DNA of 64,000 nucleotides, taken from Ricinus communis. Its lineage: Eukaryota > Streptophyta > Magnoliopsida > Malpighiales > Euphorbiaceae. Positions 26,426 through 38,921 of this stretch are shown here, in pieces. Location of the stretch: the NCBI RefSeq assembly GCF_019578655.1, contig NC_063259.1:18504489-18568488 (forward strand), given 5' to 3'. Positions within the stretch are counted from its first letter, which is position 1; the number at the start of each line of letters is the position of its first letter. Below the pieces are notes generated by a model. That model worked only from the letters and a program-made list of their open reading frames with translations. It had not been told where the DNA came from and ran no database searches. The position numbers and the translations under genes were made by a program.

Positions 26426-29400
26426 TTTTCTCATATTATAAAATTAACCCATTTAAGGTGTTATTTTCTCATACTCATAAGTATACCAAAATTATGGAGT
26501 TATTTTCTCAAATTCATAAATATCACCGTATTACGGGGTTGTTCTCTAATATTTATAAATATACCCCTTTTACGTGGTTGTTTTCTCATATTAAAAAATT
26601 TACTCCTTTTACGAGGCTATTTTGTTAGACTCGTAATTACACTAGTTTTACGGGATGATTTCTCAGATTCATAAATATATACGTTTTACGATGTTATTTT
26701 CTTATATTGATAAATATACCACTTTTACAGAATCTTTTTTTCATATTAAATTATTAGCAATATTATGGGATTATTTTCTCAAATTCATAAATATACAAGA
26801 TTTACATATTTATTTTCTTATATTGACAAATATACCCCTTTCACGGTGTTGTTTTCTCATATTACAAAATTAACCCATTTATGGGGTTGTTTCTCATACT
26901 CACAAATATGCCAAAATTACCGGGTTATTTTCTCCAATTGATAAATATCCCTGTATCACGAGGTTGTTTTCTAATATTTATAAATATAGCGCTCTTACTA
27001 GGTTGTTCTTTCATATTATAAAATGTACCCCTTCTACGAGGCTATTTTATTAGACTGGTAATTATGCTACTTTTATGGGGTTATTTTCTCAAATTCATAA
27101 ATATACACGTTTTACGAGATTATTTTTTTATATTGATAAATATACCACTTTATGGTATCGTTTTCTCATATTAAATTATTAGCAATATTATGGGGTTGTT
27201 TTCTCGAATTCATAAATATACACGTTTTACGGAGTTATTTTCTTATATTGACAAATATACTCCTTTGACGTTGTTGTCTTCTCATATTATAAAATTAACC
27301 CATTTAAGGGGTTGTTTTCCCATATTCACAAGTATACCAAAATTATGGGGTTATTTTCTCAAATTCATAAATATCACCGTATTACGGGGTTATTCTTTAA
27401 TATTTATAAATATACACCTTTTACATGGTTGTTTTCTCATATTAAAAAGTTTACCTCTTTTACGAGGCTATTTTGTTAGACTCGCAGTTACACTAGTTTT
27501 ACGGGGATGATTTCTCAGATTCATAAATATACACGTTTTACGGTGTTATTTTCTTATATTGATAAATATACCACTTTTACGAGATCGTTTTCTCATATTA
27601 AATTATTAGCAATATTATGGGATTATTTTCTCAAATTCATAAATATACAAGATTTACAGAGTTACTTTCTTATATCGACAAATATACCCTTTTCACGGGG
27701 TTGTTTTCTCATATTACAAAATTAACCCATTTATGGGGTTGTTTCTCATACTCACAAATATGCCAAAATTACCGGATTATTTTCTCCGATTGATAAATAT
27801 CCCTGTATCACGAGGTTGTTTTCTAATATTTATAAATATAGCGGTCTTACTGGGTTATTTTTTCATATTATAAAATGTACCCCTTCTACGAGGCTGTTTT
27901 ATTAGACTGGCAATTACACTACTTTTATGGGGTTATTTTTTCAAATTCATAAATATACAAATTTTACGAGGTTATTTTCTTATATTGATAAACATACCAC
28001 TTTTACGGTATCGTTTTCTCATATTAAATTATTAGCAATATTATGGGATTGTTTTCTCAAACTCATAAATATACACGTTTTACGGAGTTATTTTCTTATA
28101 TTGACAAATATACTCCTTTTACGTTGTTGTTTTCTCATATTATAAAATTAACCCATTTAAGAGGTTATTTTCTCATACTCACACGTATACCAAAATTATG
28201 GGGTTATTTTCTCAAATTCATATATATCACCGTATTTCGTGGTTGTTCTCTAATATTTATAAATATACCCCTTTTACGCAGTTGTTCTCTCATATTAAAA
28301 AATTTACCCCTTTTACAAGGCTATTTTGTTAGACTCGCAGTTACACTAGTTTTACGGGGATGATTTCTCAGATTCATAAATATACACGTTTTACGGTGTT
28401 ATTTTCTTATATTGATAAATATACCACTTTTACGAGATCGTTTTCTCATATTAAATTATTAGCAATATTATGGGATTATTTTCTCAAATTCATAAATATA
28501 CAAGATTTATAGAGTTACTTTCTTATTTCGTCAAATATACCCTTTTCACGGGGTTGTTTTCTCATATTACAAAATTAACCCATTTATGGGGTTGTTTCTC
28601 ATACTCACAAATATGCCAAAATTACCGGATTATTTTCTCCGATTGATAAATATCCCTGTATCACGAGGTTGTTTTTTAATATTTATAAATATAGCGGTCT
28701 TACTGGGTTATTTTTTCATATTATAAAATGTACCCCTTCTACGAGGCTGTTTTATTAGACTGGCAATTACACTACTTTTATGGGGTTATTTTTTCAAATT
28801 CATAAATATACAAATTTTACGAGGTTATTTTCTTATATTGATAAACATACCACTTTTACGGTATCGTTTTCTCATATTAAATTATTAGCAATATTATGGG
28901 GTTGTTTTCTCAAACTCATAAATATACACGTTTTATGGAGTTATTTTCTTATATTGACAAATATACTCCTTTTACGTTGTTGTTTTCTCATATTATAAAA
29001 TTAACCCATTTAAGAGGTTATTTTCTCATACTCACAAGTATACCAAAATTATGGGGTTATTTTCTCAAATTCATAAATATCACCGTATTTCGTGGTTGTT
29101 CTCTAATATTTATAAATATACCCCTTTTACGCAGTTGTTCTCTCATATTACAAAATTTACCCCTTTTACAAGGCTATTTTGTTAGACTCGCAGTTACACT
29201 AGTTTTACGGGGATGATTTCTCAGATTCATAAATATACATGTTTTACGGTGTTATTTTCTTATATTGATAAATATACCACTTTTACGGGATCGTTTTCTC
29301 ATATTAAATTATTAGCAATATTATGGGATTATTTACTCAAATTCATAAATATACAAGATTTACAGAGTTACTTTCTTATATTGACAAATATACCCCTTTC

Positions 29401-29873
29401 ACGGGGTTGTTTTCTCATATTACAAAATTAACCCATTTATGGGATTGTTTCTCACACTCACAAATATGCCAAAATTACCGGATTATTTTCTTTGATTGAT
29501 AAATATCCCTGTATCACGAGGTTGTTCTATAATATTTATAAATATAGCGCTCTTACTGGGTTATTTTTTCATATTATAAAATGTACCCCTTCTACGAGGC
29601 TGTTTTATTATACTGGCAATTACACTACTTTTACGGTGTTATTTTCTCAAATTTATAAATATACACGTTTTACGAGGTTATTTTCTTATATTGATAAATA
29701 TACCACTTTTACGGTATCATTTTCTCATATTAAATTATTAGCAATATTATGGGGTTGTTTTCTCAAATTCATAAATATACACATTTTATGGTGTTATTTT
29801 CTTATATTGACAAATATACTCCTTTTACGTTGTTGTTTTCTCATATTATAAAATTAACCCATTTAAGGGGTTG
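26426..29873 (+). repeat. 853-bp dimeric HOR array, about four copies
   Basis: Two 427/426-bp variants alternate. Type Y (subunit b with ATACAAGATTTAC; a ending ATTATGGGATTA) starts at 26,736, 27,588, 28,441 and 29,294. Type X (subunit c tail TTGTTGTT) starts at 27,161, 28,014, 28,867 and 29,720. Same-type spacing is 852-853 bp. The copies from 27,161 onward differ at only a few positions by eye, much less than elsewhere in the window. Homology extends left to the d subunit at 26,426 and stops on the right after the d subunit at 29,873, giving about 4.04 periods. Confidence 0.9.
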
Positions 29874-30832
29874 TTTTCTCATACGCACAAATATACCACT
29901 ATTATGAGATTATTTTACCTTATTTATAAATATCCTCATATTACGGGGTTTGTTTTCTTATATTAAAAAATTCACCTCTTTTACGAGGTTGTTTTCTTAG
30001 ACTGGTAATTACACTACTTTTACGAGGTTGTTTTCTAGGTTCATAAATATACCATTTTTACGGGGTCATTTTCTCATATTAATTTATTAGCACTATTCTA
30101 GGCTTATTTTCTCAAACTCATAAATATACACATTTTGCGGAGTTATTTTCTTATATGGAAAAATATACAACTTTTATGGGATTGTTTTCTCATATTATAA
30201 ACGTAATCCATATAAGGGGTAGTTTTCTCATACTCACAAATATACCAAAATTACGGGGTTATTTTCTCCGATTGATAAATATCCCTGTATTATGACGTTG
30301 TTTTCTAATATTTATAAATATACCTCTCTTACAGGGTTGTTTCACATATTAGAAAATTTATCCCTTCTACGGGGCGATTTTCTTAGACTAGCAATTATAC
30401 TACTTTTACAGGGTTGTTTTCTCATATTTATAAATATACACCTTTTACGGAGTTATTTTCTTAATACTGATAAATGTACCACTTTTACAAGGTCGGTTTT
30501 TTATATTAAATTATTACCACTATTATGGGGTTATTTTCTCAAATTCATAATTTTACAAAATGATTTTTTTATGTTGACAAATATACCCCTTTTACGGGGT
30601 TGTTTTCTCATATTATAAAATTAACCCATTTAAGGTGTTGTTTTCTCATACTCACAAATACACCAAAATTACGGGGTTGTTTTGTCCGATTGATAAATAT
30701 CCATGTATTACGGGGTTATTTTCTAATGTTTATAAATATACCCCTCTTACGTGGTTGTTTTTACATATTACAAATTTTACCCCTTATATGAGGTTGTTTT
30801 CTCATATTTGCAATTACACTACTTTTACGGGG

Positions 30833-30889
30833 TTTTCTCATATTATAAAATTAATCAATTTAAGGGGTTAATTTTATAAGCTGAGAAAA
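30833..30889. repeat. Inverted junction 1 (forward to reverse)
   Basis: Satellite polarity flips here. Left arm 30,833-30,854 and right arm 30,868-30,889 are 22-bp inverted repeats with two adjacent mismatches and a 13-bp spacer. Both arms belong to subunit d, so the array folds back on the same subunit in mirrored register. The h and i region just before it is already shortened. Confidence 0.9.
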
Positions 30890-33800
30890 TAACCGCCTAA
30901 AACATGTATATTTATGAATTTGAGAAAATAACTCCATAATAGTGCAAATGATTTAATATAAGAAAACGACCTCATAAAAGTGGTATATTTATCAATATTA
31001 AGAAAATAATTTCGTAAAAGGTGTATATTAACTCCATAAAAGGTGTATATTTATGAATCTAAAAAAATAATCCCGTAAAAATAGTGCAATTGCCAGTCTA
31101 AGAAAACAGCCTCGTAGAAGGGATAAATGATTTAATATGAGAAATAAGCCCATAATATGGGGATATTTATGAATCTGAGAAAATAACCCCGTAATTGTGG
31201 TATATATGTGAGTATGAGAAAACAACCCCTTAAATGGGTTAATTTTATAAAATGATAAAACAGCCCCATCAAATAAGTATATTTGTCAATATAAGAAAAT
31301 AACCCCATAAAACGTGTATATTTATGAATTTGAGAAAATAATCCCATAATAGTGCTAACAATTTAATATGAGAAAATGCCCCTTAAAAGTGGTATATTTA
31401 TCAACATAAGAAAATATCCCTATAAAACGTGTATATTTATGAATCTAAGAAAATAACCCTGTAAAAGAAGTGCAATTGCCAATCTAAGAAAACAGCCTCG
31501 TAGAAGGGGTAAATGTTTTAATATGAGTAACAACCCCGTAATACGGGACATTTATGAATCTTGGATAATAACTTTGTAATTGTGGTATATTTGTGAGTAT
31601 GAGAAAACAACCCGTGAAATGGGTTATTTTTATAATATGAGAAAATAACCCGTAAAATGGGTTAATTTTATAAAAATGAGAAAACAACCTCATAAAATGG
31701 GTATATTTGTCAATATAAGAAAATAACCGTGTAAAATATGTATATTTGTGAATTTGAGAAAATAATCCCATAATATTGCTAACAATTTAATATGAGAAAA
31801 TGACCTCGTAAAAGTGGTATATTTATCAATATAAGAAAATAATTCTGTAAAACGTGTATATTTATGATTCTGAGAAAACAACCTTGTAAAAGTAGTGCAA
31901 TTGCCAGTCTAAGAAAACAGCCTCGTAGAAGAGGTAAATGTTTCAATATGAGAAACAACCCCGTATTACGGGGATATTTATGAATCTGAGAAATTATCCC
32001 GTAATTATGGTATATTTATGAATATGGGAAAACAACCCCTGAAATGGGTTAATTTTATAATATGAGAAAACAACCCATGTAAAAAAAGAGGGTATATTTG
32101 TGTATATTTATGAATTTGAGAAAATAATCCCAAAGTAGTACTGACAATTAAATATGAGAAAATGACCCTGTAAAAGTGGTATATTTATCAATATAAGGAA
32201 ATAACCCCGTAAAACGTGTATATTTATGAATTTGAGAAAATAACCCAATAATAGTGCTAATAATTTAATATGGGAAAACGATCCCGTAAAAGTGATATAT
32301 TTAGCAATATAAGAAAATAACCTTGTAGAACTTGTATATTTATAAATCTGAGAAAACAATCCCGTAAAGGTAGTGAAATTGAGAGTCTAAGAAAACAGTC
32401 TCGTAGAAGGGGTAATTTTTTTAATATGAGAAAACAACCCCATAAGAGGGGTATATTTATAAATATTAGAAAACATCACCGTAATACATTAATATTTATG
32501 AATCTCAGAAAATAACTTTCTAATTGTGGTATATTTGTGAGTATAAGAAAACAACCTCTTAAATGGGTTAATTTTATAATATGAGAAAACAACCCCGCAA
32601 AAAGGATATATTTGTCAATATAAGAAAATAGCCCCGTAAAATGTGTCTATTTATGAATTTGAAAAAAGAACCCCGTAATAGTGATAATAATTTAATATGA
32701 GAAAATGACCCCGTAAAAGTAGTATATTTAAGAAAATAACGCCGTAAAACATGTATATTTTTGAATCTGAGAAATAACCCTGTAAAAGTAGTGCAATTGC
32801 TAATCTAAGAAAACAGCCTCGTAGAAGGGGTGCAAATTTTAATATGAGAAACAACCCCGTAATACGGGGATATTTATAAATATGAGAAAATAACCCCGTA
32901 ATTGTGGTATATTTGTGAGTATGAGAAAATAACCAAGGAAATGGGTTAATTTTATAATATGAGAAAACAACCCCGTAAAAGGGGTATATTTGTCAATTTA
33001 AGAAAATAACCCCCTAAAACGTCTATATTTATAAATTTGAGAAAATAACTCCATAATAGTGTAAATAATTTAATATGAGAAAACGACCCCGTAAAAATGG
33101 TATATTTATCAAAATAAGAAAATAACCCCGTAAATCGTGTATATTTATAAATCCGAAAAAATAACCCTGTAAAAGTAATGCAATTGCAGTCTAAGAAAAT
33201 AGCCTCATAGAAGAGGTAAGAAATTAAATATGAGAAACAACCCCGTAATACGGGGATATTTATGAATATGAGAAAATAACCCTGTAATTATGGTATATTT
33301 GTGAATATGAGAAAACAATCCAGTAAAAGGGGTATATTTGTCAATTTAAGAAAATAACCACCTAAAATGTGTATGTTTATGAATTTGAGAAAGTAACACC
33401 ATAATAGTGCAAATAATTTAATATGAGAAAACGACCCCGTAAAAATGATATATTTACTAGTATTAAGAAAATAACTCCGTAAAAGTTGTATATTTATGAA
33501 TCTGAAAAAACAACCCCGTAAAAGTAGTGCAATTGCCAGTATAAGAAAACAGCCTAGTTGAAGGGGTAAGTATTTTAGTATGAGAAACAACCCCATAATG
33601 TGGAGATATTTATGAATCTGAGAAAATAACCTCATAATTGTGGTATATTTGTGAGTATGAGAAAACAACCCCTAAAATGGGTTAATTTTATAATATAAAA
33701 GGGGTATATTTGTCAATATAAGAAAATAATCCCGTAAAACGTGTATATTTATGAATTTGAAAAAATAATCCCATAATAGTGCTAACAATTTAATATGAGA

Positions 33801-34095
33801 AAACGACCCCGTAAAACTGGTATATCTACAAATATTAAGAAAATAACTCCGTAGAAAGTGTATATTTATGAATTTGAAACAACAACCCTGTAAAAGTAGT
33901 GTAATTGCCAGTCTAAGAGAACAGTCTCGTAGAAGGATAAAAATTTTAATATGAGAAACAAACCCATAATACGGGGATATTTATGAAAATAAGAAAATAA
34001 CTCCGTAATTGTGGCATATTCGGGAGTATGAGAAAACAACCCCTAAAATGGGTTAATTTTACAATATGAGAAAATAACCCCGTAAAAGACGTATT
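30868..34095 (-). repeat. Satellite block 4, reverse orientation
   Basis: Same satellite on the complementary strand, seen on + as GAGAAAACAACCCCGT followed by GTATATTTAT. Many units here are the 10-subunit class, with subunit k of 40 bp (CAATATTAAG with an extra base). Subunit d is duplicated around 31,610-31,690. The block ends at GTATT beside the solo LTR. No gene is seen. Confidence 0.95.
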
Positions 34096-34672
34096 TGTAA
34101 CACCCGGAATTTTTATATATTTAATAATGAGTTTTTATTTAAGTTAATTTTAGCTTTATTTTTATTCGGTTTAATTGGAATGATTTAAATACAAATTTTG
34201 AATGTTCATGTTAGATAAATAAATGAGTTATTTTCCATATCCAATTAGTTTGATTTTTAAGAAATTATTCAAGTAAATTATTTGAGAAATGATTATATTT
34301 TAGTTATTCAAAATTTTTTTTTTTTCCAAATTCATATTTATATAAGTAAAATTATATTTTGGAATAAGGATTGAAAGTATAATGTTATTTTTATGGGGTT
34401 TTAATGGAAATTTGTGAGCTTGGTATTTTTGTAAATAAATATGTCGGTAGGGGTATTTTTGTAATTGTGTATTTTCAATAATTCGGATTTGGCCCAAATT
34501 AAATAGTTAGGGGCTTAATTGAAAGGCTAAAAAGAAGTTTGGGGGTCAAATTGGAATTCTGCGGGATGAAATTGTAAGTAACTAAGAAAGTTGAGGGACC
34601 AAATTGCAATAAGGAAAAGTTCAAGGGTCAAATGTCGATATTGAAGGGAATGGAATCGGGGAGAGAGAAGGT

Positions 34673-34696
34673 AGAGAGAGAGAGAGAGAGAGAGAG
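34673..34696. repeat. (AG)12 microsatellite in solo LTR
   Basis: Twelve AG dinucleotides, with further GAGAGA runs on both sides. Other family-1 copies have AAAG/GAA-type purine tracts at the same place, so the tract type has changed between copies. Confidence 0.95.
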
Positions 34697-34739
34697 TGCG
34701 GTACGGAAAGAGAGAGAGGACGCAGCGCTGCGCATAGCT

Positions 34740-35221
34740 CCGGGCGGAGCGGCGTCAAGTGGGCCAGTGACTCCGCCAGAGCGTGGGCGGCGGAATCGCG
34801 CGGTGTGGCGGCTTCGATTGGCGGGCCGGCCTTCCGCCGATCTTGGTGGCGATCGGCCTCCCTTTGGAGAGAGCTTCCTTTTGGGCGGCAATGGCCGGTT
34901 TTGGTGGCCGGAGGAGAGAGTTCCGTGAAGTGGAGGCAACAGGGTTTTTAGGTTTTTCCGAGCTCCCGTGGAGGATGGACGATCGGAGGGCGATCCCGAC
35001 TCTCCTCGGCTCAAGCTTCGCGATGGCACTGGTTTCTTGGCGATCGGGCTTCGTTTACAAATCGACTACCGTGGTCGTCCCCAAATCTCTCCTGGACGAT
35101 CGAGTGTCGGATCGGAAAATCAAGGCGGGGATCGTCATCGGTAGCGTCGTTGTGAGTCCGATGGTGGATCGCCGACGGACTCCGGCCGGAGGCGAGTCGA
35201 CCAAGCGACCGGCGTCTCGGT
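34740..35221. other. GC-rich block of family-1 LTR
   Basis: Strongly GC-rich relative to everything around it and shared with 39,131-39,585, about 41,860-42,440, about 43,320-43,915 and (inverted) about 2,150-2,735. In three copies (2,303-2,413 inverted, 39,319 onward, 42,182 onward) a short frame beginning M(A/D)DQRTY is open; here and at about 43,662 single-base indels break it. It could be a former short coding or leader segment, or simply conserved regulatory DNA. If the element's sense is minus, the frame is antisense. Confidence 0.6.
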
Positions 35222-36037
35222 AATTTTCTTTGGCCCGTTAATTTTAGAAATTCTTGGTTTAATTGTGTCTATTGGATTATATTGAGTATTTGATGATTTT
35301 TGTGAGTCAAAAATAATTGTCTGTCAGTTTGCCTGCCTTGTATTTTGTACGTGTGGTATGAGTCGGAAATAGTGAAGTTTGGGGACCCGACTCTATTGTT
35401 TGAATTGTTAAGTATTTGAAGTATTCTTCCCGCGTGGTCTTGGACTGTTTTTACGGGGGTAATGTTCGTGTTGTAGGGGAGGTTCACTGATTTTCGGTGA
35501 GAATTCTCCAGTCGAGATTCTTAGACAGTTAGTCCTAGGAGTCTAGACCTAGGATTAATGATCGATTGTCTCAGGGTATTGATAAATTGTTTTCCGTGAT
35601 TAGATGATCTGTCTGTTCGGCTCGCTCCAACCGAGGCACCGGAGCAGAGCTAGGAGGTCGCCCAATCCCTGAGTTAAAGTCATTTAATCATTGCACTATT
35701 GCTAAGTCCGATTTTAATATGCTATTTTGGAAGTTTATGTTTAACATGGTTACTAATATCTCAACGTAATTAATTTTACCGGATTATTAATTATTGAAGA
35801 TAATATGAGTATTATTATAGTAATGTTATAATAATTCCAAATATCATCGATTTTCCACCGAACATACCGATGTTTTACTCTTAATTGTTAATCATTAATT
35901 TGATATGGTTGAATGACTTCATTATACAATGATATTTATTAAATGGATGATTGTGTCTTGGGAAACGTGGCTTGTAGAACATGCCGCCCGATAGGTTACA
36001 TCAGATCGTAATGATCATGGACATGTAATAAGATTTT

Positions 36038-36340
36038 CATGGGTTTGCCCACGGTCGAGCATGGCTCTCGGGCTGATTTGTGTAAATTCACGGAGGTAAG
36101 GTCCCTGGTCGAGCATTGCTCTCCTAGGCCGGCTTATGTGGATACTTAAGTGACCAGATCGGAGGTAAGGTCCCCGGTCGAGCATTGCTCTCGGCCAGTC
36201 TTATTGGATTAAGAGAGCCGAATGGCTACTAGATTTCTTATTTGGATATTTAAGTGACCAGACCGAGGTAAGGTCCTGGTTGAGCATTGCTCTTGGGCCA
36301 AATCTTATTGGATTAAGAGAGCCGAATGGCTACTAGATTT
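36038..36340. repeat. GGTCGAGC repeat cluster in solo LTR, four copies
   Basis: Imperfect tandem units of about 55-100 bp, each carrying GGT(C/T)GAGCAT and a GCTCT word, at 36,053, 36,107, 36,176 and 36,278. Each core contains the near-perfect dyad GAGCATTGCTC. Spacer sequences such as ACTTAAGTGACCAGA and TTATTGGATTAAGAGAGCC also repeat. Copy number differs in other LTRs. Confidence 0.85.
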
Positions 36341-36900
36341 TGGGGTTTAGGGTTCTACCGAGCCACTCGTCCCGTGAAAAGTAAATATATATTTTTATTT
36401 ATTTATTTATTATGGTATTTGATTATAATGTGATTTGTATTTACGTGCATGGTTGATATTTTGATTCGAATGATTAATATTTTATGTGAAGGAAATAGTA
36501 GGGTATGATTATAGTATGGTTTGATATACTGATTTGAATAATCTATGTTTTCTGAGAAGAAGCAATAGTCCCTAGATTATTTGATTTTAACTCACTCTAG
36601 ACTGGCGATCTCCATTTATGTTTTTCGGATTCGTGATCGTTAGTTCTCCCGCGACCCTTATTCAAGAATCCGACTCCTTCATCATCGGGTGATGTATTTG
36701 ATTTGGTATGTAAATTGGTAAATCTTAGATTCTCCGCAGTAGTAATAGTAAATGTATCAGTTGTAAATTTTCTGAGCTTCGGGTCTCGCCTAGTTTTTCT
36801 GGTAGACCGAAGTAATTTTGTAAAGTGTAACTATTAAGATAAATTGTGGCTTTAATAATATTAATTTGAGATGAGATTTGTTTAAATCAGTGAGTGTCAG

Positions 36901-36978
36901 GCTTACTACGGGTTTCGGTGGCCTTAAGCCTACCCATTCCCTAGTGCCGGTCACGGGCCCACGGGTGGGGTCGTGACA
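36901..36978. repeat. Conserved 78-bp terminal block of family-1 LTR
   Basis: The final 78 bp, with core GTGGCCTTAAGCCTACCC and then CACGGGCCCAC, recur at exactly the same length at 41,367-41,444, 45,396-45,473 and inverted at 58,166-58,243. The adjacent LTR sequence is much more diverged and has indels. This suggests functional constraint on the LTR end, for example integrase recognition plus a transcription-control element, before insertion. Confidence 0.85.
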
Positions 36979-38312
36979 TTATTTTTGTCAATTTAAGAAA
37001 ATAACGACCTAAAACGTGTATATTTATAAATTTGAGAAAATAACTCCATAATAGTGCAAATAATTTAATATGTGAAAACGACCCCGTAAAAGTGGTATAT
37101 TTATCAATATAAGAAAATAACCCCGTAAAACATGTGTATTTATGAATCTGAAAAAATAATCCTATAAAAGTACTGCAATTGTCAGTCTAAGAAAATAGCG
37201 CCTCGTAGAAGGGGTAAAGATTTTAATATGAGAAACAACTTTGAAATATGGGGATATTTATTAATATGAGAAAATAACCTCATAATTGTGGTATATTTGT
37301 AAGTACGAGAAAACAACTCCTGAAATAGGTTAATTTTATAATATGAGAAAACAACCCCGTAAAAGGGGTATATTTGTCAATTTTAAAAAATGACCCACTA
37401 AAACGTGTATATTTATGAATTTGAGAAAATAACTCCATAATAGTGCAAATAATTTAATATGAGAAAACGACCCCGTAAAAGTTGTATATTTATCAATATT
37501 AAGAAAATAACTCTGTAAAAGTTGTATATTTATAAATCTGAAAAAACAACCCAGTAAAAGTAGTGCAATTGTCAGTCTTAGAAAAAAACCTCGTAGAAGG
37601 GGTAAATATTTTAATATGAGAAACAACCCCATAATATGAGGATATTTATGAATCTGAGAAAATAACCCCGTAATTGTGGTATATTTGTGAGTATGAGAAA
37701 ATAATCCCTGAAATGGTTTAATTTTATAATATGAGAAAACAACCTCGTAAAATGGGTATATTTGTCATGATAAGAATATAACCCCGTAAAACGTATATAT
37801 TTATGAATTTAAAAAAATAACCCATAATAATGCTAATAATGTAATATGAAAAAAACAACCACGTAAAGTGGTATATTTATAAATATTAAGAAAATAACTC
37901 CGTGAAAGGTGTATATTTATGAATCTGAAAAAACAACCCCGTAAAAATGGTGCAATTGCCAGTCTAAGAAAACAGCCTCGTAGAAAGGTTAAATTTTTTA
38001 ATATGAGATAGCAACCCCGTAATACGGGGATATTTATGAATCTGAGAAAATAACCCCGTAATTGTGGTATAGTTGTGAGTATGAGAGAACAACCCTTGAA
38101 ATGAGTTAATTTTATAATATAAGAAAATAACCCCGTAAAATGGGTGTATTTGTCAATATAAGAAAATAACCCCATAAAACATGTATATTTATGAATTTAA
38201 AAAAGTAATCCCATACTAGTGCTAACAATTTAATATGAGAAAACGACCCCTTATAAGTGGTATATTTATCAATATAAGAAAATAACCCCGTAAAACATGT
38301 GAGAAAACGACC

Positions 38313-38363
38313 GTAATTGTGGTATATTTGTAATTGTGGTATATTTGTAATTGTGGTATATTT
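38313..38363 (-). repeat. 17-bp perfect triplication within subunit e
   Basis: Three perfect head-to-tail copies of GTAATTGTGGTATATTT (38,313, 38,330, 38,347). The unit is shorter than a subunit, so it arose by replication slippage, not subunit exchange. It follows a shortened j subunit fused to the cluster. Confidence 0.95.
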
Positions 38364-38532
38364 GTAAGTATGAGAAAACAACCTCTTAAATGGATTAATT
38401 TTATATAATGATAAAACAACCCCGTAAAATAGGTATATTTGTCAATGTAAGAAAATAACCTCGTAAAATGTATATATTTATGAATTGGAGAAAATAATCC
38501 CATAATAGTGCTAACAATTTAATATGAGAAAA

Positions 38533-38921
38533 CGACCCCGTAAAACTGGTATATTTATCAATATTAAGAAAATAACCCCATAAAATATGTATATTTATAA
38601 ATATGAGAAAACAACCCCGTAAAAGTAGTGCAATTGCCAGTCTAAGAAAACAGCCTCGTAGAAAGGGTAAATTTTTTAATATGATATAGCAACCCCGTAA
38701 TATGGGGATATTTATGAATCTGAGAAAATAATCTCGTAATTGTGGTATATTTATGAGTATGAGAAAACAACCCCTGAAAGGGGTTAATTTTATAATATGA
38801 GAAAACAACCCCGTAAAAGGGGTATATTTGTCAATATAAGAAACTAAACCCGTAAAACGTATATATTTATGAATTTGAGAAAATAACCCTATAATAGTGC
38901 TAATAATGTAATATGAAAAAA
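38533..38921 (-). repeat. Reference 389-bp, 10-subunit HOR (no g)
   Basis: From the end of one a subunit (38,532) to the end of the next (38,921) is 389 bp. Subunit k is 40 bp (38,533-38,572, with TCAATATTAAG). Subunit h (ending TAATATGATATAG) leads straight into f, so g is absent. Nine other subunits are present in order. The combination of the 40-bp k and the TATAG/TATCT head in h marks this class. Confidence 0.85.

Larger units (their letters stand above)
14580..30860 (+). repeat. Satellite block 3, forward orientation (16 kb)
   Basis: The longest uninterrupted satellite block. It contains canonical 427-bp units (for example subunit a at 15,008, 15,434 and 15,861), units with duplicated or lost subunits, a related variant in subunit b (GTTTTTTACTGAGC) at both about 20,940 and about 22,600, and the 853-bp dimeric array at 26,426-29,873. 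It ends at an inverted junction. No gene is seen. Confidence 0.95.
34096..36978. mobile_element. Complete solo LTR, family 1 (2,883 bp)
   Basis: Starts TGTAACACCC and ends GGTCGTGACA, so both ends are TG/CA, and it is flanked by satellite on both sides with no internal region: a solo LTR. Flanking GTATT (34,091-34,095) and TTATT (36,979-36,983) match at four of five bases, a likely decayed target-site duplication. The order is an AT-rich first 550 bp, a purine microsatellite, a GC-rich block (about 34,740-35,221), a central AT-rich part with the GGTCGAGC repeats, and a conserved 78-bp end. Sense is not proven: the complement starts TGTCACGACC and places the CT tract on the sense strand as in family 2, so the minus strand is slightly favoured. 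The open frame 34,783-35,223 is not conserved in other copies and is not called as a gene. Confidence 0.9.

Noticed and set aside
26183..26674. 163-codon open frame and the similar ones across the forward array
   Set aside because: Same repeat artefact; overlapping frames on the same strand give the same peptide words.
34783..35223. 146-codon frame in the solo LTR as a gene
   Set aside because: Related LTR copies carry indels that change the frame, there is no recognisable domain, and it lies inside a GC-rich LTR block.
36346..36356. Telomere-type TTTAGGG word
   Set aside because: Single occurrence inside an LTR (GGTTTAGGGTT); no tandem telomeric repeat anywhere in the window.
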